The notes: generated by a model from the sequence alone, not told the origin. 64,000 nt of DNA from Weissella hellenica (GCF_005405545.1 NZ_BJEG01000012.1:1-64000), one strand, 5' to 3'. Shown: positions 28,644 to 37,651, numbered from the stretch's first letter. Numbers and translations are program-made.

Positions 28644-29588
28644 TTACTTATTTACGCGTCGTTGCGATGCATTCGCTGCTCGACTAACAACCTGACCGAT
28701 ATAACTAATTGCCAGACATAAAACAATAATTTCAATTGCCGCTGGTAACCATGTCCACCAATATTGGGTAATATTATTAGGATCATTAGCATTAGCAATT
28801 AATGTTCCTAATGATGGTGTCCGTGAGGGTAACCCAAATCCCAAATATGATAATCCTGTTTCAACACCAATATTTTCAGCAAATGACAACGTCGTGTCAA
28901 CAATAATTAGCGAAGAAATATTAGGCATGATTTCACGAAAAATAATTTTCCATGATTTTGTACCTGATGTGATAGAAGCTGAGACATAATCTTTTTTTGT
29001 TTCAGCTAACGTTCGTGAACGAATCAGTCGTGACGTTCCCATCCAATAGAATAATGAAAAAATTAACGTTAATGTTACAGCATTATAATCATCGATAATT
29101 GTAACCAACACGATTATCATCATTGTCATAGGTAGCATCATCATAAAATCATAAAAACGCTGCATTCCCCAATCGATATAACCGCCAAAATAGCCAGAAA
29201 CCAGTCCCCAAGCAATGCCAATTGTTGACGAAATAATGGTTAATCCAATCGCGATGCCAATTGAATTTCGCGAACCAACAATCAATTGCATTGCAATCGA
29301 CCGGCCATTAGCATCAGCCCCCAATAAGAAATTATCTTGTAATGGTGGTGTCAAATACGCCAAAATATTAGTGGTCATCATCTTTTCACTATCAATAAAT
29401 AATGGTGAAATCATCACAAATAATATAAAAACAACCACGATTATTAAAGAAATTAAGGCTGGTCGATCAGCTTTAAACTCGCGCCATAAAATTTTTGTTG
29501 CTGAAGGTGCTGCTGCTTGTTTTGCTTGTGCCGCTAAACTCTCTAATTCTTTAGGCGACATTTCAGCCAAGTTTGTATTTGCTGCCAT
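28644..29588 (-). CDS. oppC: Oligopeptide ABC transporter permease OppC
   Basis: An inner-membrane permease of about 314 aa with six helices. The N-terminal OppC cytoplasmic/TM1 segment (LWREFKADRPALISLIIVVVFILFV, about 35-60) comes first. The EAA loop is seen as YVSASITSGTKSWKIIFREIMPN near 206-228. I prefer the ATG at 29588 to that at 29594, because AAGGGG lies 7-8 nt before the former and only 1-3 nt before the latter. It follows oppB by about 15 bp. Confidence 0.93.
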   Translation of the reverse strand: MAANTNLAEMSPKELESLAAQAKQAAAPSATKILWREFKADRPALISLIIVVVFILFVMISPLFIDSEKMMTTNILAYLTPPLQDNFLLGADANGRSIAMQLIVGSRNSIGIAIGLTIISSTIGIAWGLVSGYFGGYIDWGMQRFYDFMMMLPMTMMIIVLVTIIDDYNAVTLTLIFSLFYWMGTSRLIRSRTLAETKKDYVSASITSGTKSWKIIFREIMPNISSLIIVDTTLSFAENIGVETGLSYLGFGLPSRTPSLGTLIANANDPNNITQYWWTWLPAAIEIIVLCLAISYIGQVVSRAANASQRRVNK

Positions 29589-29603
29589 TTTCATGCCCCT
29601 TTC

Positions 29604-30560
29604 TTAATTAATACGAATTCGCGGATCAACAATGCTTAGAATAATGTCAGATAATAATGTTCCCAACAAATTGAGAATACCAAATAGCAAAACTAAGGCT
29701 GTAATCACGGTATAATCACGATAACTAATTGAATCAATAAACAACATCCCCATCCCCGGATACGAGAAGATTGTTTCAGTAAAGATTGATCCGTTTAAGA
29801 GGCCCGTAATTGAATAACCACCAAACGCAGCAATTGGTAATAATGAGTTTCTAAAAATATGATGTTTATAAATATCTTTACGTGGCACACCTTTTGAGCG
29901 CGCTGTCCGCACATAATCTGAATGCTTGGCATCAATAACTTCCGAACGCATGTACTGCACAATATTAACAGTTCCAAATAGGGCTCCTAATAGTCCAGGT
30001 AACAATACATGTAGGAAACGAGAACCAATCATCCCAATACCACTAGCTGTTGGAGATACTGATCCAGTGGTTGGAAACCAATTCAAAACGTAACCAAATA
30101 CCCATAACCCAATCACTAAAATAACGAAAAATGGAATACAATATGTTACATATGTATAAATTCGAATAACTGTATCTGGCAACTTTCCTTCATGTTTCCC
30201 GGCATATAAACCTAGTGGTAAAGCCAATGCATAAGTCAAAACCATTGTGAAAGCTGACAACCACAAGGTATTAATAGCCCGATCACCAATAAGATTCGTC
30301 ACCGGTTCATGATATTGATAACTTTGTCCTAAATCACCATGAAATAAATGCACCACCCAATTCCAATACTGCTGATACCACGGATCATATAAACCATTAA
30401 TTTGTTTTAAATGCTCAATCTGTGTTGCACTTGAACGTGGATTAATTGATCCAGTAAAGGGATCCCCTGGCATTGATTTTGCTAAAAGAAAAACCAGTAT
30501 GCTTAATAAAATCACCTCTGGAATCATGATTAAGACTCGACGTAAAATTGTTTTCCACAT
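29604..30560 (-). CDS. oppB: Oligopeptide ABC transporter permease OppB
   Basis: The 318-aa permease begins MWKTILRRVLIMIPEVILLSILVF, typical of OppB/DppB, with six helices. Its EAA loop is near 195-220 (DYVRTARSKGVPRKDIYKHHIFRN, read in two parts). GGGGGAG lies 7 nt before the ATG. It pairs with OppC to form the translocation path. Confidence 0.94.
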   Translation of the reverse strand: MWKTILRRVLIMIPEVILLSILVFLLAKSMPGDPFTGSINPRSSATQIEHLKQINGLYDPWYQQYWNWVVHLFHGDLGQSYQYHEPVTNLIGDRAINTLWLSAFTMVLTYALALPLGLYAGKHEGKLPDTVIRIYTYVTYCIPFFVILVIGLWVFGYVLNWFPTTGSVSPTASGIGMIGSRFLHVLLPGLLGALFGTVNIVQYMRSEVIDAKHSDYVRTARSKGVPRKDIYKHHIFRNSLLPIAAFGGYSITGLLNGSIFTETIFSYPGMGMLFIDSISYRDYTVITALVLLFGILNLLGTLLSDIILSIVDPRIRIN

Positions 30561-30574
30561 TAATCACTCCCCCC

Positions 30575-31528
30575 TTACTTTAATTGATCAATTAGCTGCG
30601 CTTTGGGTAACGCAACAAAATGAGTTGGTGTTACTTGAACCAATGGGTAAGGTAAACCTTCGTCATCATAATATTGACTAGATTCTTCCTGATATACACG
30701 TTCAATTTCCTTGCGCTGTTGCTGCCGTTCTTGTCGTTTTACAACATCTACTTCTGGAATCGCGGCTAATAAGCGTTTCGTATAAATATGTAGCGGATTT
30801 TCATAAATATCTTCACGTGTCCCCACCTCAACTAAACGCCCTTTATTCATAATGGCAATATTCTGACACATATGCCTAACGACACCCAAATCATGAGAAA
30901 TAAATAAATATGAAATGCCAAAATCTCGTTGAATTTTTTTCATGAAGTTTAAAACTTGTGCTTGAACTGATAAGTCTAAAGCAGATACAGGTTCATCAGC
31001 GATAATTAACTCTGGATTGGTGGCAACTGCACGCGCAATACCAATTCGTTGTCGTTGACCACCAGAAAACTGGTGTGGATATTTATATAATGAATCCGGA
31101 TTCAACCCCACCGTTTCAAGTAGTTGTAGTACACGAATTTTTTCGTCTTCAATTGATAGATGTTGAAAATTTCGTAGCGGTTCTGCAATGATGTCTAAAA
31201 CCCGCTTTCTTGAATTTAAGCTAGACAAGGAGTCTTGAAAAATCATTTGGACATTTTGATTATATTTAACATTATGGCGTGCATTCGTTTCCGTAATATC
31301 AACACCCTTGTATTTAATTGTTCCTGATGTCACATTCTCTAAACCAACAACTGCTTTCCCAGTCGTTGATTTACCTGATCCTGATTCACCAACCAATCCA
31401 TATGTTTCGCCAGCCTCAATGTTAAAGTTAATACCATCGACTGCTTTAACCTGATCAGTAATCCGGTTCAAAAAACCTGAACGAATTGGATAATGAACTT
31501 TCAAATCTTTAATTTCAATTAAACTCAT
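30575..31528 (-). CDS. oppF: Oligopeptide ABC transporter ATP-binding protein OppF
   Basis: A 317-aa ATPase with Walker A GESGSGKST (about 48-56), signature FSGGQRQRIGIARA (about 151-164) and Walker B LIIADEPVSALD (about 174-185). The oligopeptide/dipeptide C-terminal extension is present. The start overlaps the oppD stop by 4 nt, indicating coupling. The last 30 or so residues (YYDDEGLPYPLVQVTPTHFV) resemble the usual OppF tail. Confidence 0.94.
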   Translation of the reverse strand: MSLIEIKDLKVHYPIRSGFLNRITDQVKAVDGINFNIEAGETYGLVGESGSGKSTTGKAVVGLENVTSGTIKYKGVDITETNARHNVKYNQNVQMIFQDSLSSLNSRKRVLDIIAEPLRNFQHLSIEDEKIRVLQLLETVGLNPDSLYKYPHQFSGGQRQRIGIARAVATNPELIIADEPVSALDLSVQAQVLNFMKKIQRDFGISYLFISHDLGVVRHMCQNIAIMNKGRLVEVGTREDIYENPLHIYTKRLLAAIPEVDVVKRQERQQQRKEIERVYQEESSQYYDDEGLPYPLVQVTPTHFVALPKAQLIDQLK

Positions 31529-32550
31529 ATATTCATATCCTCCAAAGTCTTAAAATAAAAATGTTGGTAACATGTACAACGAACAGTATGTCCAGGTTCA
31601 ACTACATGCATCGTAGGCCTTTCTTCATGATACTCAGCTGGAATCCACGGAATACGTGCGGCAAAGCGATCACCAGTTTGCGGCATTTTCTCCAACGACG
31701 GTACACTACCTTCAATGACATACAAATCATCATTTGCAACATCACTATCGCCTTGGGGCATTGATCGTAATAATGATCTAGTATACGGGTGTTGTGGATT
31801 ATCAAATACTTGTAACGTTGTACCATGTTCAATAATTTCACCTGCATACATGACAGCTACTTCATCAGCAGTTTCGGCAACAACCCCCAAATCGTGTGTA
31901 ATTAAAATAATTCCAGCATGATTTTCGGTTTGAATACTGCGTAAAACATCCAAAATTTGTGCTTGAATCGTCACATCTAATGCCGTTGTTGGCTCGTCAG
32001 CAATAATAATATCTGGCTTACAAGCAATAGCAATTGCTATAATGACACGTTGTCTCATCCCACCTGACAACTCATGGGGAAACTGTCGTGCAGTTCTTTG
32101 AGGATTGACAATGCCAACTTGATTTAATAATTCAAGCACACGGTCATTCTTTTCTGTTACTGACATTGTCGTATGGTAATCTAATACTTCACGAATTTGA
32201 TCGGAAATACGTTTCAATGGATTTAAAGCTGACAAAGGATCCTGAAAAATCATACCAATTTTGGCACCACGAATATCGTTCATCTTTTCCTCATTTAAAT
32301 CTAATAAATTTTCGTTCTCAAATGTAATCTGTCCAGCTATTTTCGTTGTGTTTAAATCATGAAGCCCCATAATAGTTGTTGCTAGGGTACTTTTCCCGCA
32401 ACCAGATTCACCAACAATTGCTAAAATTTTATCTTTTTTAACTGTTAAATTAACATGCGAAATCGCATCATAATAAGCATCATCAATCTTAAAAGACGTT
32501 GATACATCATTTAATTTTAGTAATGTATTTTCTTCAGCCACTCTAATCAC
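31525..32550 (-). CDS. oppD: Oligopeptide ABC transporter ATP-binding protein OppD
   Basis: A 341-aa ATPase with Walker A GESGCGKST (about 47-55), signature LSGGMRQRVIIAIA, and Walker B IIIADEPTTALD. A C-terminal region with two cysteines (VRCTCYQHF) is close to the family's zinc or iron-sulfur-like motif. It starts with GTG; a second in-frame GTG three codons later (32541) is also plausible because AGGTGA lies 5 nt before it. It is first in the oppDFBCA operon. The 150 bp upstream are AT-rich with TTGACT and TATAAT elements but no well-spaced pair. Confidence 0.92.
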   Translation of the reverse strand: MIRVAEENTLLKLNDVSTSFKIDDAYYDAISHVNLTVKKDKILAIVGESGCGKSTLATTIMGLHDLNTTKIAGQITFENENLLDLNEEKMNDIRGAKIGMIFQDPLSALNPLKRISDQIREVLDYHTTMSVTEKNDRVLELLNQVGIVNPQRTARQFPHELSGGMRQRVIIAIAIACKPDIIIADEPTTALDVTIQAQILDVLRSIQTENHAGIILITHDLGVVAETADEVAVMYAGEIIEHGTTLQVFDNPQHPYTRSLLRSMPQGDSDVANDDLYVIEGSVPSLEKMPQTGDRFAARIPWIPAEYHEERPTMHVVEPGHTVRCTCYQHFYFKTLEDMNI

Positions 32551-32713
32551 CTGCCCTTTTGTTAGCTATCATCTTTTTCTTAAACCTATCATAATTTTCT
32601 AATATTATAACAACAACTTTATCTAGTCAATAGATTTTCTAATTTGTTTTTAATTTTTCCGTTATTTTAACCATCATTGTTCGTTATGTACTGAATTTTC
32701 ATTGAAAATATGA

Positions 32714-32750
32714 CACAAAAAAACACGATTTTGTTAACAAAATCGTGTTT
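32714..32750 (-). terminator. Terminator after rbsK
   Basis: AAACACGATTTTG and CAAAATCGTGTTT flank a 4-nt TTAA centre (32721-32750), followed by TTTT in minus sense. The perfect stem makes this a confident call. Confidence 0.92.
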
Positions 32751-32765
32751 TCATATTTAGATATT

Positions 32766-33710
32766 TTAAATTACGTCTGCATGCGCTGCAAGAATCGCTA
32801 AAACCTCATTCTCAAACGGAATACTTGGTTGTGCTCCCGGTCTTGAAACGGTAACTGATGATGCTGCCGATCCATACACCATCGCATCTTCTAAATTACT
32901 CAAATCTTTATTTAAACGTGTTGCCATCGCGCCAATAAATGTATCGCCAGCTGCCGTCGTATCGACTGCCGTTGTTTTAAAGATAGGTACAAGTTTTGTC
33001 TCACCGTTATCTCGCATGTAAAAGGCACCTTGTGATCCCAAAGTGATAATAACGGTATCGATCCCCCGTTGGAAATAATAAACTGCATTACGTAGCAATG
33101 ACTCTTCATCCGTTATCGCCACACCCGTTAGTAAGAAAGTTTCATGTTCATTAGGTGCAATAACATCCGTTAACTCCAACAATTCTTCAGGTAAGCCACC
33201 CGTCTCTGGCATTGGTGCAGGATTAAGAATTGTCTTAACCCCATTTTCATGCGCGATTTTAAACGCAGCAATAACTGCAGCAATTGGAATTTCCAATTGT
33301 GCCACGACAAACTCTGATTCAATAATTGCATCTTTATGATCGTTGACATCAGATACTGTCAAATCAGCATTGGCACCACCATAAATATAAATCATATTAT
33401 CCCCAGTTTCTTCGGAAACCGTGATATATGCCTGACCTGTTTCTTCTGTTTCTGAAAACATAACATGATCTGTCAGCAAATTTTTAACTGCCATATTTTC
33501 AGCAATGTTAAATTCACGCCCCACCTTAGTAATCATATTAGTTTGTACACCCGAACGAGCAACTGCAACACCTTGATTTAATCCTTTACCACCCATTGCA
33601 TTTGTTAAATGGCTGTCTGTATGTAAAGTTTCACCACTCTGAGCAAATCTAGGTACTGATACAACACGATCAATATTCGTTGAACCCAACACGGTTATTT
33701 TTTTTGTCAT
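32766..33710 (-). CDS. rbsK: Ribokinase (PfkB family)
   Basis: Ribokinase phosphorylates ribose to ribose 5-phosphate. The 314-aa protein has the PfkB N-terminal motif AMGGKGLNQGVAVARSG (about 38-54) and the C-terminal anion-hole and catalytic motif DTTAAGDTFIGA (about 248-259). GSTNIDRV near the N-terminus is ribokinase-like. It is a single-gene unit: no rbsD, rbsU or ABC genes lie nearby, so the transporter must be elsewhere. A promoter with an overlapping LacI-type operator lies just upstream, so sugar-dependent repression is likely. Confidence 0.9.
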   Translation of the reverse strand: MTKKITVLGSTNIDRVVSVPRFAQSGETLHTDSHLTNAMGGKGLNQGVAVARSGVQTNMITKVGREFNIAENMAVKNLLTDHVMFSETEETGQAYITVSEETGDNMIYIYGGANADLTVSDVNDHKDAIIESEFVVAQLEIPIAAVIAAFKIAHENGVKTILNPAPMPETGGLPEELLELTDVIAPNEHETFLLTGVAITDEESLLRNAVYYFQRGIDTVIITLGSQGAFYMRDNGETKLVPIFKTTAVDTTAAGDTFIGAMATRLNKDLSNLEDAMVYGSAASSVTVSRPGAQPSIPFENEVLAILAAHADVI

Positions 33711-33774
33711 TATTTTTCTCCGTATATTATCAATAATTCCGTATTATCTATCCAGACAAACCTTAATAATTCCC

Positions 33775-33803
33775 ATTATATCGATATAACTAAATTGTGT
33801 AAA
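33775..33803 (-). promoter_or_regulatory. rbsK promoter
   Basis: On the minus strand: -35 TTTACA (33798-33803), 17-nt spacer, -10 TATAAT (33775-33780). It lies 65 bp before the rbsK start. Confidence 0.75.
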
Positions 33804-33825
33804 CGCTTAAGTAAAACGTTTCACT
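33798..33825. promoter_or_regulatory. LacI/cre-type operator at the rbsK promoter
   Basis: AGTAAAACGTTTCACT (33810-33825) is a near-perfect palindrome around a central CG. The adjoining TGTAAACGCTTAAG (33798-33811) matches 12 of 14 positions of a CcpA cre consensus from memory. Both sit on or just upstream of the -35. An RbsR-like repressor and/or CcpA probably bind here. Confidence 0.6.
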
Positions 33826-33901
33826 AAATGTACTTAAGTATTAAAATTGACAAATACAGTACTTATTTGATATTTTACTCCTAACTTAGGAGGGTTTTTA
33901 T

Positions 33902-34078
33902 ATGAAAATTACAATCAATGTGATTAAAACAATTCTAATGCTCATATTATTTAATTTATCAAGCAATTATACGTACTCAAGTCCTATAAAATGGTTGATC
34001 ACAATTATTCTTCTACTCATAATATGGGTACCCAACGAAAAAATTATAAATTTATTTTCCAAAGACCGAAAAGAATGA
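33902..34078 (+). CDS. Small two-helix membrane protein, unknown
   Basis: This 58-codon ORF opens MKITINVIKTILMLILFNLS, has a second helix (WLITIILLLIIWV, about 31-43) and ends with a charged tail (LFSKDRKE). A very strong ribosome site TAGGAGG lies 8 nt before the ATG, which is why I accept it. I do not recognise it; small two-helix proteins of this kind include bacteriocin immunity proteins and holin-like peptides. It opens an island of small genes that differ from the neighbouring housekeeping genes. Confidence 0.6.
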   Translation: MKITINVIKTILMLILFNLSSNYTYSSPIKWLITIILLLIIWVPNEKIINLFSKDRKE

Positions 34079-34240
34079 TTTTTATTTCGTAGTAACTACC
34101 TAGACGAAGCAGAGACATAATTGTCGAAATAGACGGTTATTTAATCTTAAAGATGAACTTGTAATGACATTATCAAGCAACAGAGAATGACATCATTTCA
34201 ATTAGTGATATTAAATATAAATTCATAAAGGAAAAAACTA

Positions 34241-34639
34241 ATGCGTAAAATAGGGCAAATAAACCATATTGAAATATACGTTAGTAATTTGGCAAGGACA
34301 CGTTTATTTTGGGATACGTTACTTTTAAAAAATTTAAATTATAAAATCTATCAGGAATGGTCAACCGGTATTAGTTATAAACTTGATGAAACATATCTTG
34401 TATTTGTTCAATCGAATAAATTAACACCTGAATACAACCGTACAAGAGTCGGCCTGAATCACCTAGCATTTCTTGTATTAACAAATAAGCAAGTTGATGA
34501 AATACGAGCACAACTTCTTGCTGCCAACTACAATGAATTATATGCTGATCGTTATCCCCATGCGGGCGGAACCGACAGTTATGCCTTATATTTTGAAGAT
34601 CCTGATCGTATAAAAGTTGAAATTGTTTGTAAACAATAA
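34241..34639 (+). CDS. VOC-superfamily (glyoxalase-fold) protein
   Basis: The 132-aa product is one VOC domain pair: GQINHIEIYVSNLARTRLFWDTLL at 4-27, then RVGLNHLAFLVLTNKQVDEIRAQL near 68-91 and YFEDPDRIKVEIV at the end. Conserved metal-ligand positions (His near the start, His in NHLAF, Glu near the C-terminus) are present. Members include glyoxalase I, dioxygenases and antibiotic-resistance proteins; the substrate cannot be assigned. AAGGAAAA lies before the ATG. Confidence 0.8.
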   Translation: MRKIGQINHIEIYVSNLARTRLFWDTLLLKNLNYKIYQEWSTGISYKLDETYLVFVQSNKLTPEYNRTRVGLNHLAFLVLTNKQVDEIRAQLLAANYNELYADRYPHAGGTDSYALYFEDPDRIKVEIVCKQ

Positions 34640-34666
34640 AAATATTATACCAAAACTACTGAAATT

Positions 34667-34715
34667 AGAGGGATACATGAAACCTGATGGAATCATATAC
34701 CCCTCTATTACTTTA
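34667..34715 (+). terminator. Possible terminator after the VOC gene
   Basis: AGAGGGATACATGA (34667-34680) pairs imperfectly with TCATATACCCCTCT (34693-34706), followed by a weak T-rich tail (ATTACTTTATT). Confidence 0.5.
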
Positions 34716-34865
34716 TTATTAACGAAGTAGATATTTTGTGTCACATTTTGACAATGGATGAACATTTCAAATCGTTTCAGACTCGGTTTTTGCAAGAAGT
34801 ACTTATGTTTGCTTTGTAATTAACGTAAAATCATGAAAAATCCAAGGCATTTAGAACAAACTCAT

Positions 34866-35042
34866 CTACTCATGCTTTTTGCCTGGAAAATAAATAATAC
34901 AAGCAAACATAGATACTAATTCCACAAAATTTAAAACAAAATATAAAAAACTTCTCCATGCCGGATCGTATATAACATTTAACACAACACTAATAATAAA
35001 AACGACAAGCCATATCAAAAATATTTTTGTTCGTGATTTCAT
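34866..35042 (-). CDS. Small membrane protein, unknown (58 aa)
   Basis: Minus-strand ORF, not recognised, opening MKSRTKIFLIWLVVFIISVV, with two hydrophobic segments (about 7-24 and 32-52) and a basic C-terminus (GKKHE). It starts 3 bp after the stop of the 35-residue ORF, so translational coupling would explain its weak own ribosome site. It could be an immunity-type or regulatory membrane peptide; this is speculation from layout. Confidence 0.45.
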   Translation of the reverse strand: MKSRTKIFLIWLVVFIISVVLNVIYDPAWRSFLYFVLNFVELVSMFACIIYFPGKKHE

Positions 35043-35045
35043 AAT

Positions 35046-35153
35046 TTATAACACCAAAGACACACGCACATACGCAACCCAGCTTGAAACACCTTGATTT
35101 ACTAACGCATATTTATATTTAATAGTCTCACTAGCTTTATCATTCTGTTGCAT
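35046..35153 (-). CDS. 35-residue peptide ORF, unknown
   Basis: The ORF encodes a peptide starting MQQNDKASETIKYKYALVNQ and ending WVAYVRVSLVL: polar N-terminal half, hydrophobic C-terminal half. TAGGAGA lies 7 nt before the ATG. It lacks a double-glycine leader and cysteines, so it is not a typical class II bacteriocin. Together with the coupled 58-aa membrane ORF it forms a mini-operon of unknown purpose. It could also be the remnant of a longer gene. Confidence 0.4.
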   Translation of the reverse strand: MQQNDKASETIKYKYALVNQGVSSWVAYVRVSLVL

Positions 35154-35264
35154 TTAAAATCTCCTATAATTAAAAAATCAAACTATCATAAAATAAATAG
35201 CTTGTTATATACGCTACCAAAAAAATAATATGTTATCAATACTAACTGAATTAGCAAATAAAGA

Positions 35265-35639
35265 CTATTTGGTCTTGTGACTATTAAAAAACATATGCAT
35301 AATAATAACCATCATTACCGCTATGAAAGCCGCTACACCACCAGTGACGATAAAAGAGGTGTAATTGACATAACTACCGTCAAAAAACATTTGAATACTT
35401 AAATAAATAAAATTTATAAACGCTGCCACACAAAAACGAATATAAGTATTATGTACTGTTTTACTAATTATCCAGCAAACAAAGTACAAACAAAATGTAT
35501 AAATAATAATGTCAAGTTCTTCATACACAGGACGCTGTTTAATAATATTAAGAAATAGCTTGAACAAGCCTACTATAATCGCTATAAAAAACAAAAAATA
35601 TAGTGGGTGTTTGGTTACAAATTCATTTAGTTTTTTCAT
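35265..35639 (-). CDS. Four-helix membrane protein, unknown
   Basis: About 124 aa from the ATG at 35639, which is 9 nt after AGGAGG; a longer reading frame extends upstream to 35717 but has no ribosome site. Four hydrophobic helices (about 13-32, 44-62, 68-84, 96-117), with a charged loop RPVYEELD between the first two. I do not recognise the family. It is in the same orientation as, and 111 bp upstream of, the 35-residue ORF, so the three may be one transcript. Confidence 0.65.
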   Translation of the reverse strand: MKKLNEFVTKHPLYFLFFIAIIVGLFKLFLNIIKQRPVYEELDIIIYTFCLYFVCWIISKTVHNTYIRFCVAAFINFIYLSIQMFFDGSYVNYTSFIVTGGVAAFIAVMMVIIMHMFFNSHKTK

Positions 35640-35824
35640 AACACTAGCCTCCTCTATACCAATTAAATCTATACTATATGTCCAAATTAACAAATTAAGC
35701 GAACTAAAGTAAAACAATTTGTTTATAGACTAATTATGAAATTTAACAATTACTTTCTCCCTTAATTTATTTAATTAAAATTAAATGATAATATATCAAT
35801 AAATGCGTATACGGAGGATACAGT

Positions 35825-36106
35825 ATGAAGTATCAAGATTACATCAATATGGCGCTAGATGATAATGGGGAATTAAAAGTAATACTAAAAGGCGAAATTT
35901 CACATAAAGCTGATCAAAAAATCGGCATTGTATCTATCGTATTTATTACTAGAGATGTAAATAAAGCGAAAATAACCCTCGACAAACTCAATAAAACTAA
36001 AAATACAGACGACTATTATATGTTATACAGTTGTCCTATGGATACTGATTTAACAAAATTAGCACACTATCCTTCTTTAGAAATCAATAAAGAAGATCTG
36101 ATATAG
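35825..36106 (+). CDS. Hypothetical protein, 93 aa
   Basis: A soluble, unrecognised protein (MKYQDYINMALDDNGELKVI...) with no membrane helix. The middle region (IGIVSIVFITRDVNKAKITLDKLNK) looks like an alpha/beta element. ACGGAGGA lies 8 nt before the ATG, so translation is likely. It is followed by a strong terminator. Confidence 0.65.
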   Translation: MKYQDYINMALDDNGELKVILKGEISHKADQKIGIVSIVFITRDVNKAKITLDKLNKTKNTDDYYMLYSCPMDTDLTKLAHYPSLEINKEDLI

Positions 36107-36146
36107 TTTTAAAATAATGTTAGATTAATATTGAAGTGCGTATAAA

Positions 36147-36198
36147 CTAAAAAGCTTACAAGTCTGACAACATTATCAGACTTGTAAGCTTTTTAAAT
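36147..36198. terminator. Bidirectional terminator
   Basis: AAAAAGCTTACAAGTCTGA (36149-36167) pairs perfectly with TCAGACTTGTAAGCTTTTT (36176-36194). It lies between the 93-aa gene (+) and the MFS gene (-). Confidence 0.93.
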
Positions 36199-36265
36199 TA
36201 ATTTCAGCATAACCCATACTAATTAGTGCATCTCTACCTAATGAGTACGCCTATTTTTCACTTTA

Positions 36266-37651
36266 TTACTTAGCCGTCTTAGTTTTCATAAAGACAACTA
36301 ACCAAATCAAACTGATGGCAACAATAACTGTACTAAAGACGATTAAGTGACCGAAACCAGTTGCTGTTTGTGATGCAATAGCAGCTTTTGTTGTACCAGT
36401 TGTTTGAATAAACAAGGCAGCAACCGTTGTTCCAACCGCACCAATAAATTGTTGCATCGTATTGAATACGGCGTTAACATCCCCGGACTGTTGTGGTTTA
36501 ACTTCAGCAACACCAGCAGTCATTGACACACTAAAGGTCAAGTTTCGTGCTAACGTGAACAATGCGTAAACGACTGTCAAACCAATCGTCATAATATTTG
36601 GTGCCATAAATGAAAAGACAATCATAACTACTAAGAACGCAATCGTTCCCCAAGCCAATGGCTTGTTAGCACCGTTACGGTCATACATTGACCCATAAAT
36701 TGGTGCAACAGCAGAACCCAACAATGAACCTGGCATCAAGATAAATCCGGCAACCATTGTGGTCGTACCTAGTGTTAATTGTGTATATTGTGGCAATGCA
36801 AAATTAACAGCTAAATTAATTGCTTGTGATGTCGCATAAATTAATAATGCCATAACAAGCGCTTTGCTACGGAAAATAGTCAAGTCAATTAATTGATGTT
36901 GTGACTTCTTAGCAACCACAATAAATGCAATCATCGTCACGATTGCAATTACGAATAAACTAATAATTGCTACAGTAATCTTACCTGATTCTAGTTGACC
37001 CAATGCCAATAACGCTGATGTTAGTGATACACCAATCAATAAGAATTGGCCTAAAGCAAACTTATTTGTACCCTTTGGCTTTTCTGTATCTAAATTAAAC
37101 CAGCCAATTAATAATGAAATAAGTGCAACTGGTAAAATAATCATAAAAATGGCACGCCAACCTAATGTATAGGCCACCACACCACCATAAACAGGACCTA
37201 ATGCTGGTGCCAAAGAAATAATCAAAGTTCCAAAGCCCATGAACTTACCAAGTTGTGACATTGGCACACTGGTAAAGATGATATTAAACACTAATGGTAA
37301 TGCAAATCCCGTACCAACGGCCATAATTAAACGACCAAACAATAGCAACCAGAAATTAGGTGCTACCATGGCAATAACATCACCTGCAACAAACGCAATC
37401 CAACCAATTAAATATGTCCAACGTTTGCTCAAAATTGAATTAAAATGAGCTGATGTTAGCATCATCAAGGCAACGACTAATAGATAGGCCGTTGTCAACC
37501 ATTGTACAGTACCCATTGGTTGATGAAATTGTTGAATTAATTCTGGAAACGTCACATTCATAGACGTTTCTGTTAAAATACCCGAAAATCCCAAAATGGC
37601 AGTGGCCACAATTGACCAAATAACCTTGGGTGAAACTTTTTGCTCCTGCAT
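36266..37651 (-). CDS. MFS transporter, DHA2 (EmrB/QacA) family
   Basis: A 461-aa drug:H+ antiporter-like protein with about 14 hydrophobic helices. The family motif ETSMNVTFPELIQQFHQPMGTVQWLTTAYLL is in TM1-2, GRLIMAVGTGFALPLVFN in TM4, and ALGPVYGGVVAYTLGWRAIF matches the antiporter motif C in TM5. Such proteins export lipophilic drugs, bile salts or metabolites; no local substrate clue exists. AGGAGG lies 4 nt before the ATG. Confidence 0.9.
   Translation of the reverse strand: MQEQKVSPKVIWSIVATAILGFSGILTETSMNVTFPELIQQFHQPMGTVQWLTTAYLLVVALMMLTSAHFNSILSKRWTYLIGWIAFVAGDVIAMVAPNFWLLLFGRLIMAVGTGFALPLVFNIIFTSVPMSQLGKFMGFGTLIISLAPALGPVYGGVVAYTLGWRAIFMIILPVALISLLIGWFNLDTEKPKGTNKFALGQFLLIGVSLTSALLALGQLESGKITVAIISLFVIAIVTMIAFIVVAKKSQHQLIDLTIFRSKALVMALLIYATSQAINLAVNFALPQYTQLTLGTTTMVAGFILMPGSLLGSAVAPIYGSMYDRNGANKPLAWGTIAFLVVMIVFSFMAPNIMTIGLTVVYALFTLARNLTFSVSMTAGVAEVKPQQSGDVNAVFNTMQQFIGAVGTTVAALFIQTTGTTKAAIASQTATGFGHLIVFSTVIVAISLIWLVVFMKTKTAK

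Noticed and set aside
34755-34820. 21-codon plus-strand ORF (MDEHFKSFQTRF...)
   Set aside because: No ribosome site and no clear homology; possibly a remnant of a longer gene, but nothing supports this.
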